Shown here: piece by piece, positions 35,068-43,855 of the stretch
How the letters are laid out: each line of letters opens with the position of its first letter
How positions within the stretch are numbered: position 1 is the first letter of the stretch
Assembly: GCA_009886625.1 (NCBI GenBank)
Contig: QXZA01000011.1
Span: 62,001-126,000 of the forward strand
Reading direction: 5' to 3'
Length of the DNA stretch: 64,000 nucleotides
Source of the DNA: Flavobacteriaceae bacterium
GTDB lineage: Bacteria > Bacteroidota > Bacteroidia > Flavobacteriales > Flavobacteriaceae
Program-made: the position numbers and the translations under genes
The notes under the pieces: generated by a model
Told to the model about the DNA's origin: nothing
Databases searched by the model: none
What the model saw: only the letters and a program-made list of their open reading frames with translations

Positions 35068-35520
35068 ATGGAAAAACTCAATTTTCCCAACTATAAAGTG
35101 TTGCTCAAAAATAAGGAAAATAAACCCTACATCTTTGATCGAATTCGCAAAAAATGGCTTCAACATACCCCAGAGGAATGGGTACGAGCACACAGTGTTC
35201 ATTATCTCATTGAAACAAAAGCCTATCCCGCCTCATGGATTCTCATCGAAAAAGAGATAAAGTTGTTTCAAACACGTAAAAGAATTGATATTGCAGTAGT
35301 TAATCCTCATAATAATGAGAATCAAATTTTGGTTGAATGTAAGGCTTCTTCAGTTAAAATCACACAAGCTACTTTTGACCAAATTGCTCGATATAATTTA
35401 AATATTCAAAGTAGGTATCTTATGGTAACCAATGGTTTAGATCATTATTTTTGTGAAATGGATTACGATCAACAGCGCTATAGTTTTATTAAAGACCTAC
35501 CTAAATACATACAGAAATGA
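35068..35520 (+). CDS. Orphan HsdR_N-domain nuclease-like protein
   Basis: A 150-residue protein made only of the N-terminal domain of type I restriction R subunits. The PD-(D/E)xK nuclease core is visible: the aspartate in KRIDIAVVNP and the ExK in ILVECKASS (about residues 75-100), followed by a helix with a glutamine (FDQIARYNL). No helicase motor, HsdM or HsdS gene is nearby, so this is not a restriction system. ATG 35068 is preferred over 35026, which would overlap holA. The stop overlaps the next start (ATGA). The role is unknown; a repair nuclease is one guess. Confidence 0.82.
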   Translation: MEKLNFPNYKVLLKNKENKPYIFDRIRKKWLQHTPEEWVRAHSVHYLIETKAYPASWILIEKEIKLFQTRKRIDIAVVNPHNNENQILVECKASSVKITQATFDQIARYNLNIQSRYLMVTNGLDHYFCEMDYDQQRYSFIKDLPKYIQK

Positions 35521-36518
35521 ATTCCCTTGCAGTTGTATTATTAAATTATAATGGAATTGATTTGCTCAAGCAATTTCTACCAAAAGTTTTAGAATATAGT
35601 CACGAAGCAACAGTTGCTGTCATTGATAATAAATCCACAGATGACTCAGTTGTTTGGCTTAAAAAAAACCATCCAAAAGTTAGTTGTGTTGAATTAGAGC
35701 AAAATTATGGTTACGCTGGGGGATACAATAGAGGACTCAAAGAAATTGAAGCGGATATATATTGTTTGTTAAACACAGATGTTATGGTCACTTTAAATTG
35801 GATCCCTCCTCTTCTCGATCATTTTAATTCTAATCCTGCTACAGCCATTTTACAACCTCGTATTTTAGATTATAAAGTGCCAAATCAATTTGAATACGCA
35901 GGAGCTGCTGGAGGATATTTAGATGCAAATGGAGTGCCTTTTTGCAGAGGACGTCTTTTTTCAACCCTGGAAGAGGATAAAGGGCAATACCAGGAAACCA
36001 CCAAAATTTTTTGGGCTAGTGGAGCTTGCTTTTTTATCAGGAGTCAGCAATTCTGGGAGTTAGAGGGCTTTGATGAAGACTTTTTTGCGCATCAAGAAGA
36101 AATTGACTTATGTTGGCGAATGCACCACCATGGCTTTAACGTTGTGGCGGTTGGTGAAAGTAAAATATTTCATATTGGTGGCGCAACCCTCAAAGCTTCC
36201 CCTAGAAAAGTTTTTCTAAATCATCGAAACTCATTGTGGATGTTAACAAAGAACCTTCCTGATCAGATATTATACACTCGTCTTTTTTGTCGTTTATGTT
36301 GGGATGGTCTTGCAGGTATTCGATATTTTTTAATCTTTGATTTTCTTTCAACTTGGGCAATAATTCGTGCGCATATTGCGTTTTACAAAGACTTCAAAAT
36401 CATGAAAGCAAAACGTACTCAAAAAACACGTATTGAGAGTTATTTTTACGTTAGAAACATTATTGTACAGTATTTCTTTCAAAAGAAATTAAATTTTAAT
36501 GATTTGGATAAAGAATAA
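35517..36518 (+). CDS. Glycosyltransferase family 2
   Basis: A 333-residue GT2 enzyme. The nucleotide-sugar fold starts at the N-terminus (AVVLLNYNGIDLLKQFL), with VIDNKSTDDSVVWL, the metal-binding region LNTDVMVTLNW (about residue 93) and the acceptor-side motif HQEEIDLCWRMHHHGF (about 195-210). A hydrophobic or amphipathic C-terminal part suggests membrane association. The pattern resembles rhamnosyltransferase-like enzymes of surface-polysaccharide assembly, but no other sugar genes are adjacent and the substrate cannot be named. It is translationally coupled to the HsdR_N gene. Confidence 0.9.
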   Translation: MNSLAVVLLNYNGIDLLKQFLPKVLEYSHEATVAVIDNKSTDDSVVWLKKNHPKVSCVELEQNYGYAGGYNRGLKEIEADIYCLLNTDVMVTLNWIPPLLDHFNSNPATAILQPRILDYKVPNQFEYAGAAGGYLDANGVPFCRGRLFSTLEEDKGQYQETTKIFWASGACFFIRSQQFWELEGFDEDFFAHQEEIDLCWRMHHHGFNVVAVGESKIFHIGGATLKASPRKVFLNHRNSLWMLTKNLPDQILYTRLFCRLCWDGLAGIRYFLIFDFLSTWAIIRAHIAFYKDFKIMKAKRTQKTRIESYFYVRNIIVQYFFQKKLNFNDLDKE

Positions 36519-36566
36519 AATAATTTCTGTTAATTTGTAAAAATAAAATTTAAAAAAACTCACACT

Positions 36567-37418
36567 ATGAAAAAAGCATTAGCTTTAGTGATCTCTGGAG
36601 TACTTTTATCCTCTTGTGTATCACAAAAAAAATTCACCGAACTTGAAGAATTACAACAGAACACTAAAAATCTTTTAGATTCAGCTACTGTTAAATTGAA
36701 TTCATGTAATGAAGAAAAAGAAGCTGCTTTGGCTTCATTGGCTACCCTTACAGAACAAAATCAATTCTTAAAAGCCAACAATCAAGACTTAATAAATAAT
36801 ATCGGTAATCTTACAACACTTTCTCAAAAAGGTGCTGAGAACCTTGAAATGTCTTTGGAGAGTATGAAAGAAAAAGACATTCGTATTCAACGTATGCAAG
36901 ATGCGGTAACAAAGAAAGACTCTGTTACACTTGCATTGGTTACTAGCCTTAAAGGGGTGTTAGGAAATATGAGTGATGAGGATATTGAAATCAACGTTGA
37001 AAAAGGTGTTGTGTATGTTTCAATCTCTGACAAACTTTTATTCCGTAGTGGAAGTTATACAGTAACATCCCGTGCTAAAGAAGTATTAGGAAAAGTTGCT
37101 ACTGTAGTAAACAACAAGCCTGAATTAGAATTTATGGTGGAAGGACATACAGATAACGTGCCAATCAAGAGTGATGGTATAGTAGATAACTGGGATCTTT
37201 CTGTAAAGAGAGCGACTGCAGTTGTTCGTATTCTTGAAAAAGACTTTGGTGTAGCACCTGCTCGTATGACTGCTGCTGGAAGAAGTTTTTACATTCCTAT
37301 AGCTGACAATGATACTGCTGCAAACCGTGCAAAAAACAGAAGAACTCGAATTGTAGTACTTCCTAAATTAGATCAGTTTTATGATTTAATTGAACAAGGT
37401 ATGCAAGCTGCAAAATAA
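36567..37418 (+). CDS. OmpA-family peptidoglycan-binding lipoprotein
   Basis: A 283-residue lipoprotein. The lipobox ends at the cysteine of LLSSC (about residue 17). Residues about 25-120 form a charged coiled coil, and the C-terminal OmpA domain (about 140-275) binds peptidoglycan: FMVEGHTDNVPI, WDLSVKRATAVVRIL and the final NRRTRIVV carrying the diaminopimelate-contacting residues. It should link the outer membrane to the cell wall. Codon choice looks smoother than that of its neighbours, as expected for a strongly expressed envelope protein. A clear terminator follows. Confidence 0.92.
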   Translation: MKKALALVISGVLLSSCVSQKKFTELEELQQNTKNLLDSATVKLNSCNEEKEAALASLATLTEQNQFLKANNQDLINNIGNLTTLSQKGAENLEMSLESMKEKDIRIQRMQDAVTKKDSVTLALVTSLKGVLGNMSDEDIEINVEKGVVYVSISDKLLFRSGSYTVTSRAKEVLGKVATVVNNKPELEFMVEGHTDNVPIKSDGIVDNWDLSVKRATAVVRILEKDFGVAPARMTAAGRSFYIPIADNDTAANRAKNRRTRIVVLPKLDQFYDLIEQGMQAAK

Positions 37419-37440
37419 GCAGTACCTACTTTATTAAATA

Positions 37441-37464
37441 GCCGCCTTTTGGGCGGCTTTTTTT
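37441..37464 (+). terminator. Rho-independent terminator after the OmpA-family gene
   Basis: The stem GCCGCC (37441-37446) pairs with GGCGGC (37452-37457) around a five-base loop and is followed by seven T residues. Confidence 0.9.
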
Positions 37465-37487
37465 ATTCAAAAACATTCAAGAATCCA

Positions 37488-38105
37488 TTACAAAGGATTC
37501 TCACCTAGACCTTCACGAATCAATTGAAAAGGTTCAGTTGTTAAATCCAAAACTGTTGAAGGAATATTTTGTCCATATCCATCAGAGAGCATTAAGTCAA
37601 CACGAGATTCCCATTCTTCAAAAAGTATTTCGGGATCTGTAGTGTAATCAAGAATTTCATCAGGATCATGAAGAGAAGAAGTGATTAAAGGTGAATCCAA
37701 AAGGGGTAATAATTGCTCTAAAACCACATGACTTGAAATACGGACTCCAATTGTTTTACGTTTATGAAAGGGTTTAGGTAATTTAGGTGCCGCATTCATA
37801 ATCAGCGCATAAGGCCCTGGCAATAGCTTTTTGACTAATTTAAATGTAGTTGAGTTCATATGTTTAACATACTGGGTTAACTCACGGATGTCCTGAAATA
37901 GAAAACTCAATGGGGCTTGTTCAATTTTAATATCCTTAATTTTAGCAAAACGCTTGAGTGCTTTTTGATTGTTACTCAAGCAACCTAAACCATAAACAGT
38001 ATCCGTTGGAAATATTAATAACCCTCCTTGATTCAAAACCTTTGCCGCCTCCCCTATTATCCTAGGATTTGGACTTTTAGAAAAAAGAGTTATTAATTCG
38101 GCCAT
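37488..38105 (-). CDS. tsaC: L-threonylcarbamoyladenylate synthase (TsaC/Sua5/YrdC)
   Basis: A 205-residue YrdC-fold enzyme. It makes threonylcarbamoyl-AMP from threonine, bicarbonate and ATP, for the t6A modification of tRNAs that read ANN codons. The signature LLIFPTDTVYGLGC (about residues 30-43), the KRFAKIKDI segment and the RISSHVVLEQLL and ITSSLHDP regions fit the family. It lies one base downstream of uvrD and is almost certainly co-transcribed. The short length means it is TsaC-like, without the Sua5 C-terminal domain. Confidence 0.92.
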   Translation of the reverse strand: MAELITLFSKSPNPRIIGEAAKVLNQGGLLIFPTDTVYGLGCLSNNQKALKRFAKIKDIKIEQAPLSFLFQDIRELTQYVKHMNSTTFKLVKKLLPGPYALIMNAAPKLPKPFHKRKTIGVRISSHVVLEQLLPLLDSPLITSSLHDPDEILDYTTDPEILFEEWESRVDLMLSDGYGQNIPSTVLDLTTEPFQLIREGLGENPL

Positions 38106-38106
38106 A

Positions 38107-40476
38107 CTATTTGACCTTGAGTTTTGCGAAACGAAGTAATAGATTTTTCACACCAAAGCCTTTAAAAGCTATGGCTGCTTTTTTGTCTGCTCCCTGTCCT
38201 TCAATAGCTTGAACTACCCCTTTCCCAAAGCGAGCATGCTCTACCTCCATGCCTACTGAGAGTACCAGATCATCTGGGCTAGGTGAAGTTGATAGGGGTT
38301 CAATCTTACGTAATTTCTTTAATTGAGAGGGTGTGGGTGTGGTAATTAGTTTCTCTTTTGGTGCTTTTTTGAAATCTTTATTCCACTGCTTTGATTTTAC
38401 AGGTTCATCAAAAATGGAAGTATTTAAAAGTGGCTTAAAAGAGTAATCATCCTTTGGCAATACTTTATGCAAATATTGTGGATCAATTTCTTCAATGAAG
38501 CGACTGGGTTCGGCATCAATTAATTTTCCCCAACGATAACGCGAAAGCGTATAAGAAAGAAATGCTCGTTCTTCTGATCGCGTAAGTGCTACATAGAACA
38601 AACGACGCTCTTCTTCCAGTTCTGTTCTAGTATTCAGACTCATGGCAGAAGGAAATAAATCTTCTTCCAAGCCAACGATAAACACATAGGGAAATTCAAG
38701 TCCTTTTGCCAAGTGAATGGTCATTAAAGCAACCCGATCACTATTAGGGTCATCATCTTTATCCAAATCTGTAGCTAAGGCAACATCTTCCAGAAATTCC
38801 GATAGGCTTCCTGTCGCATCTGCTAATTCTTCTTGCCCTTCAGTAAAATCACGAATACCATTTAGAAGTTCCTCTATATTTTCAATTCTAGCGATACCTT
38901 CAGGAGTTGCATCTTTTTTCAATTCTTGAACTAGACCAATCTTTTTAGTTACTAAATCTGTAATTTCAAAAGCATTCAAATTTTCATTTTCAATCTGAAA
39001 ACGTTGAATTAAAGTGGCAAATTCGTTCAGTTTTAAAAGGGTTCCTGCATTAAAAGCTAATTGTAATTCTTTGGCTTTTAAAATGGTTTCAAAAAGGGGT
39101 AAACTATGTTGTTTAGAAGCGACTACCAGTTTGTCAAGGGTTGTCTGACCTACGCCACGGGGTGGATAGTTAATGATTCGTTTTAAACTTTCCTCATCTT
39201 TTGGATTTACTAATATTCTGAGGTAAGCCAAAATGTCTTTGATTTCTTTACGCTGATAAAACGAGAGTCCTCCGTAAATTCTGTAGGGTATGTCTCGCTT
39301 TCGGAGCGCATCCTCCATGGCTCTGGATTGTGCATTGGTTCGATAGAGGATAGCAAAATCAGCATTTTTGCGTTGTTCCTGCATCTTAAAATCAAAAATG
39401 GAGGCGGCAACATGACGACCTTCTTCTGCATCTGTAGCCAAACGGTTTAATTGTATGGACTCTCCTTCTGTATTTGAGGTCCAAACCACTTTGTCAATTT
39501 TTATTTTATTGTGGCTAATTATAGAGTTTGCAGCATTTACGATGGTTTTGGTGGAACGATAATTTTGTTCTAGTCGATATAAAGCGACAGCATCATAATC
39601 TTTTTGGAAGTTGAGTATGTTATTGATATTTGCACCACGAAAGGCATAAATACTTTGTGCGTCATCTCCAACGACGCAGATATTCTGATAACGATCTGAT
39701 AAAGCCCTTACAATGAGGTACTGTGAATGGTTGGTATCCTGATACTCATCAACTAAAATATAACGAAAGCGTTCTTGATATTTTGCCAATACTTCGGGAT
39801 ATCGATTCAACAACTCATTGGTTCGGAGCAATAAATCGTCAAAATCCATGGCTCCAGCTTTGAAGCAACGTTCTACGTATTCTTTATAGATCGCTCCCAT
39901 TTGTGGTCTTCTAGACATGGTATCAGACTCTTGCAGATCTGAATCATTGAAATAGGCCTTTACGGTAATCAAACTGTTTTTAAAAGCAGAAATACGACTA
40001 CGCACTTGCTTGTATTTGTAAATGTCTTTATCCAACCCCATTTCTTTGATGATTGAAGAAATCAAACGATCCGAATCTTGAGTGTCATAAATGGTGAAAT
40101 TGGAAGGAAATCCTAGTTTGTCTGCCTCTTGTCTTAAAATTCTAGCAAAAACGGAGTGAAAAGTCCCCATCCATAAATTTTTTGCTTCTCCCTCTCCTAC
40201 AAGCTCTCCAATTCTTGCTTTCATTTCACGAGCGGCTTTGTTTGTAAAAGTTAGGGCCAAAATGGAAAAAGAGTCCACACCTGAGGCCATCAGGTGGGCA
40301 ATTCTGTATGTTAAAACACGTGTCTTTCCCGAACCTGCACCTGCAATGACAATGAGCGGGCCTTCTTTGTGTAATACTGGCGCTCTTTGCGCTTCATTTA
40401 GAGTGTCTATATACGCTTTTTCTGGATCTTCCATATCGAGTTTAAAAGTAGGGATTTCCTTATTTTTAAATTCCAT
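38107..40476 (-). CDS. UvrD/PcrA superfamily 1 DNA helicase
   Basis: A 789-residue 3'-5' helicase. The motifs appear in order: Q-motif LNEAQRAPV, Walker A VIAGAGSGKTRVL (about residue 45), motif Ia LALTFTNKAAREMK, Walker B LVDEYQDTNHSQY (about 240), motif III VGDDAQSIYAFRGA, motif IV LEQNYRSTKTI, motif V MTIHLAKGLEF and motif VI VALTRSEERAF. A C-terminal tail binding RNA polymerase or partners ends VEHARFGKGVVQAIEG. It acts in excision repair and in clearing blocked forks. It is first in a two-gene unit with tsaC. Confidence 0.95.
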   Translation of the reverse strand: MEFKNKEIPTFKLDMEDPEKAYIDTLNEAQRAPVLHKEGPLIVIAGAGSGKTRVLTYRIAHLMASGVDSFSILALTFTNKAAREMKARIGELVGEGEAKNLWMGTFHSVFARILRQEADKLGFPSNFTIYDTQDSDRLISSIIKEMGLDKDIYKYKQVRSRISAFKNSLITVKAYFNDSDLQESDTMSRRPQMGAIYKEYVERCFKAGAMDFDDLLLRTNELLNRYPEVLAKYQERFRYILVDEYQDTNHSQYLIVRALSDRYQNICVVGDDAQSIYAFRGANINNILNFQKDYDAVALYRLEQNYRSTKTIVNAANSIISHNKIKIDKVVWTSNTEGESIQLNRLATDAEEGRHVAASIFDFKMQEQRKNADFAILYRTNAQSRAMEDALRKRDIPYRIYGGLSFYQRKEIKDILAYLRILVNPKDEESLKRIINYPPRGVGQTTLDKLVVASKQHSLPLFETILKAKELQLAFNAGTLLKLNEFATLIQRFQIENENLNAFEITDLVTKKIGLVQELKKDATPEGIARIENIEELLNGIRDFTEGQEELADATGSLSEFLEDVALATDLDKDDDPNSDRVALMTIHLAKGLEFPYVFIVGLEEDLFPSAMSLNTRTELEEERRLFYVALTRSEERAFLSYTLSRYRWGKLIDAEPSRFIEEIDPQYLHKVLPKDDYSFKPLLNTSIFDEPVKSKQWNKDFKKAPKEKLITTPTPSQLKKLRKIEPLSTSPSPDDLVLSVGMEVEHARFGKGVVQAIEGQGADKKAAIAFKGFGVKNLLLRFAKLKVK

Positions 40477-40522
40477 TCATAGAATTAATTATAAACATCT
40501 ATATTTAAAAAAAAATAACATT

Positions 40523-41803
40523 TTGAAACGAACTACAACAAAATTGACAGTAGGTTTAGTGTTAATCGCTACCACTGCTTATTCACAGATTAAGGATGCC
40601 GTTTTTGATGCTTTAGAATCTAAAGTCATAGAATGGAGACATCATATTCATCAAAATCCTGAACTTTCTAATCGAGAATTTAAAACTGCTGAATATGTAG
40701 CGGCTCATCTAGAAGGCTTAGGAATTGAAGTTCAAACAGGAGTTGCGCATACAGGTGTTGTTGGAATCTTGAAAGGCAAACGCCCTGGAAAAGTAGTGGC
40801 ACTCCGTGCAGATATGGATGCTCTACCTGTTACAGAGCGTAATGATCTTCCTTATAAATCTGAGGTACTTTCTACTTTTAATGGCCAAGAAACGGGGGTA
40901 ATGCATGCCTGTGGTCATGATACCCATGTTGCTATTTTAATGGGAGTTGCTGAAGTTTTATCAAAAAACAGAAATTTTTCAGGAACAGTTAAATTTATTT
41001 TTCAACCCGCTGAAGAAGGCGCACCTCCAGGAGAAGAAGGCGGTGCAAAACTTATGGTGAAAGAAGGAGTGTTAAACAATCCTAAAGTAGATGCTATTTT
41101 TGGTTTGCATATCAACTCAGGTACTCATGTAGGGAAAATCTCCTATAAACCTGGGGGTATGATGGCAGCATCCCAACGTTTTGTCATCAATGTCAAGGGA
41201 AAACAAGCGCATGGTTCAACTCCATGGCAAAGTATAGACCCTATTGTGGCAGGCACACAAATCATTAATGGATTGCAAACGCTGATTAGTCGTGAGTCAC
41301 AATTGACAAAGGAAGGTGCCGTTATTTCTGTAGGTTCTATTCATTCTGGGATTCGCTTCAATATTATTCCTGAAAGCTTAGAGATGATAGGAACGATTCG
41401 TACACTGGACAAAGACATGAAAGAGCTAATTCGAAATCGAATGCTTGAAATGGTTCCTGCTATTGCAAAAGCTTACAGAGCAGAAGCTACCGTTGATATT
41501 CAAGATGGAGCTGATATTACATTTAACAATCTAGCCCTCACAAAACAGATGTTACCAACTTTGCAAAAAGTGACAGGTGCTGATAAGGTGATAGAAATTG
41601 ATGCCATCACAGGTGCAGAAGATTTTTCATATTTTCAAAATGAAGTTCCTGGATTCTTTTTCTTTTTAGGGGGAACGCCATTGGATATGGATGAAAAGAC
41701 AGCACCTTCACATCATACTCCTTCCTTTATCGTTGATGATGCAGGAATGAAATTGGGCGTAAAAGCTTTGACACAATTGACGCTCGACTATTTTAAGAAA
41801 TAG
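40523..41803 (+). CDS. M20-family amidohydrolase, exported
   Basis: A 426-residue metallohydrolase of the AbgB/hippurate hydrolase group. The frame is open further upstream, but the TTG at 40523 gives a normal signal peptide (LTVGLVLIATTAYSQ) and avoids overlap with uvrD, so I prefer it. The metal site is visible: HACGHDTHVAILMG (about residues 125-138), the catalytic QPAEEGAPPGEEGG segment and FGLHINSG. A dimerisation domain lies in the middle (about 205-315). These enzymes remove acyl or aminoacyl groups from amino acids. The exact substrate is unknown. It converges with the decayed patatin gene. Confidence 0.88.
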   Translation: MKRTTTKLTVGLVLIATTAYSQIKDAVFDALESKVIEWRHHIHQNPELSNREFKTAEYVAAHLEGLGIEVQTGVAHTGVVGILKGKRPGKVVALRADMDALPVTERNDLPYKSEVLSTFNGQETGVMHACGHDTHVAILMGVAEVLSKNRNFSGTVKFIFQPAEEGAPPGEEGGAKLMVKEGVLNNPKVDAIFGLHINSGTHVGKISYKPGGMMAASQRFVINVKGKQAHGSTPWQSIDPIVAGTQIINGLQTLISRESQLTKEGAVISVGSIHSGIRFNIIPESLEMIGTIRTLDKDMKELIRNRMLEMVPAIAKAYRAEATVDIQDGADITFNNLALTKQMLPTLQKVTGADKVIEIDAITGAEDFSYFQNEVPGFFFFLGGTPLDMDEKTAPSHHTPSFIVDDAGMKLGVKALTQLTLDYFKK

Positions 41804-42600
41804 TAGATTGTTTTTGGGCATGTTCCCAGCCTTCTTGCCACCATTTTTCCATTTCTTCTTGATCAAAGATAAGAGAATTGGTGGTCAATACTTTAGGTGA
41901 ATAAAAAATTCGAGATTTTACTCCTTTTTGTTGGGCCAAAAGCTGGCCTACTTTTATATTATCCTCTAGTATTTGGTCCCCCATAAAATCCAAGGTAGAA
42001 AGCACTCCACCAAATGTATTTCTTGATCGCATTCGATTGAGTTGCTGTACTTCGGTATTTAACATAATCGCGTCAATCTCTGTAGCGCCCATTTTTATCG
42101 CTTCCTCAATCGCAATGATACATCCAAACCCACCATCAGCATATTCAAATCGATTTTTGACCACTAAACTCATAAAAGGCAGAAAATTACAAGACACCCA
42201 AATCCAGTCCAAAAAATCTTCATAGCTACAAGAAGATAATTTTTTGTATTCGACTTTATTGAGGGTAAAATTTGAAACAGATACCACTACTTCTTTGCGG
42301 CTTTCTTTTAGAGTTTCAAATAGAGACGGATCAAAGTATTCAGCTAATAATTTTCTTAAATTCTCGCTTTCACCAAAGGTCTTTTTTCCATTCAAAAAAT
42401 TCTTTACCACATTGAAGTGGTTGATTTTTGTTTTGATCAATTTTCCCGTTTGCTTTACTATAAATGGATTATTGGAGAAGATTTTTTCTTGGGTTACATG
42501 GGTAAAGGCATGTTTGATGGCGGAAATGGAATTTCCAGCCAAGTGTGACACCCAGTAGACTCCCGGTATAAGTTCCTAAAAACAATTCATACATTTTATT
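41793..42600 (-). pseudogene. Main part of a split, decayed patatin-like phospholipase gene
   Basis: Reading the minus strand from about 42600, the sequence gives ELFLGTYTGSLL and then, after one extra G (GGG where GG keeps the frame, near 42550), VSHLAGNSISAIKHAF and 240 further residues. These match the flavobacterial patatin family: GKKTFGESENLRKLL, FEYADGGFGCIIAIEEA with the catalytic aspartate, and VLTTNSLIFD. The nucleophile motif normally reads GTSTG; here it is GTYTG, so the catalytic serine is a tyrosine. The first 28 codons lie about 1.1 kb away at 43702-43788. Frameshift, lost serine and separated start together show a dead gene, although a GTG at 42551 keeps 252 codons open. Confidence 0.85.
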
Positions 42601-42601
42601 T

Positions 42602-43700
42602 AGGAAAATCATTATCAAACATTTTTAATAATTGTTAATTTTACAATCCAATAAGTCTCTGTCATAATGATGAAACAATTAAATTTTAAAATCACATAAA
42701 ATTAATATTTAAAATAATTAAGTGGATTGTCAAGATTTTTGCTGGATTTATAATTCTTATATTAATTTCTGGATTATGCTTTCGTTTATTTGTTTCATTA
42801 CCAACTCCACCGGGAGAAATAATTGATGTCAATGGAACTAAACTTCATATAAGAGCTGAAGGGGAAAAAAATGATTTACCAACTCTTATTCTTGAATCAG
42901 GTGCAGGTGGTGACACAGATGTATTTCATTGGATTTCAGAAGAATTGAAAAAGAGTATGAGAGTTGTTCGTTATGATAGAGAAGGGAAATGGTTTAGTGA
43001 GTCAAGTAAAGAAACTTTTACACCTGAATTTTACGCTCGTCAATTACATATATTATTAGAAATAAGTGGTGAAAAACCCCCATACATATTAGTTGGACAC
43101 TCATTGGGGGGTATTTATAATCGTATATTCAGAGACATATATCCAAATGAAGTAAAGGCAATGGTCTTTATAGATTCAAGTCATCCAGAACAATGGAAAC
43201 GATTGGATGAAAATGGATTGATTGAAAAAAATCAAATAGGTTTAATAAAATTAATTGCTGTTCTTTCTGATATGGGAATAATAGGTGTTTATAGTGCTAT
43301 TAGTAAACCAAAATCTATGGATGAACATTTACCACAAGTTTGTCAGAATCGTAAAAATAATCTTACTTCATATTCAGGAAAAGTTCATCGTAGATTTTTA
43401 AAGGAGAATAACATAAATAATGATATTCTTACAAGAGCAGGTCAATCAACAAAATTAGGTTCATTGCCAGTTTTAGTATTCACAGCAGAAAAACAATATG
43501 GGGATTCTCTAATATGGTTTGAAATGCAAAAAGAGCTAAAAGAATTATCTTCAACTGGAAAACACTTTTATGTTGATGCAAATCATGGTTCTATAATTAC
43601 AAAAAAGAAGAATGCTGAAATAATCAATAAACAAATACTTTTATTGACTGAATAATTTGAAAAAAATAATTGTTGTGAGTAAACATAATTCAGTTATACG
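42602..43700. mobile_element. About 1.1 kb inserted segment inside the patatin gene
   Basis: The two patatin pieces would join almost exactly if this stretch were removed (EEEK on one side, ELFLGTYTG on the other). A seven-base TTTATTT lies at both edges (42595-42601 and 43701-43707) and could be a target-site duplication, though in such AT-rich DNA chance is possible. The segment holds a single alpha/beta hydrolase gene, with no transposase and no clear terminal inverted repeats or integron attC site. How it arrived is unknown. Confidence 0.5.
42690..43655 (+). CDS. Alpha/beta hydrolase with membrane anchor, start codon unclear
   Basis: The frame is open from 42690 and reads a membrane anchor (KWIVKIFAGFIILILISG), then TPPGEIIDVNGTKLHIRAEG and an alpha/beta hydrolase core. 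The nucleophile elbow is LVGHSLGGIYNR, the early oxyanion segment is LESGAGGD, and a late histidine lies in VDANHGSII, so the triad looks intact. No ATG, GTG or TTG occurs in frame before the TTG at 42945, which would drop the anchor and oxyanion strand. ATGATG at 42667 is in another frame; losing one base near 42697 would join it. It is therefore either frameshifted at its start or uses a rare start. Very AT-rich. Confidence 0.65.
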   Translation, partial: NHIKLIFKIIKWIVKIFAGFIILILISGLCFRLFVSLPTPPGEIIDVNGTKLHIRAEGEKNDLPTLILESGAGGDTDVFHWISEELKKSMRVVRYDREGKWFSESSKETFTPEFYARQLHILLEISGEKPPYILVGHSLGGIYNRIFRDIYPNEVKAMVFIDSSHPEQWKRLDENGLIEKNQIGLIKLIAVLSDMGIIGVYSAISKPKSMDEHLPQVCQNRKNNLTSYSGKVHRRFLKENNINNDILTRAGQSTKLGSLPVLVFTAEKQYGDSLIWFEMQKELKELSSTGKHFYVDANHGSIITKKKNAEIINKQILLLTE

Positions 43701-43701
43701 T

Positions 43702-43788
43702 TTATTTCTCTTCTTCAATGAGATATTGGGCAACACCACCTGCAAAAGCGCCTTTGCTTCCACCTCCAGAAATAACTAATGCTCGCAT
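43702..43788 (-). pseudogene. Detached N-terminal piece of the patatin-like gene
   Basis: From the minus-strand ATG at 43788-43786, 28 codons read MRALVISGGGSKGAFAGGVA and continue QYLIEEEK before a TAA at 43704-43702. This is the start of a patatin-like phospholipase with its glycine-rich oxyanion loop (GGGSKG). The continuation is found at 42600 and below, on the other side of the inserted segment. Confidence 0.85.
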
Positions 43789-43855
43789 TTGATTTATATT
43801 TGGGATTACTATTTTAAATTTACACTCATACAAATTCAAATGTTTTAAAAGAGAT

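Noticed and set aside
35068-35520. Type I restriction system
   Set aside because: Only the HsdR_N domain is present; no motor domain, methylase or specificity gene is in the window.
40238-40522. Upstream extension of the M20 peptidase
   Set aside because: The frame is open but would overlap the uvrD gene and bury the signal peptide; TTG 40523 is the better start.
43656-43700. Integron attC site at the end of the hydrolase insert
   Set aside because: GTTATAC near 43693 resembles a core site loosely, but the paired simple sites and hairpin expected of attC are not visible.
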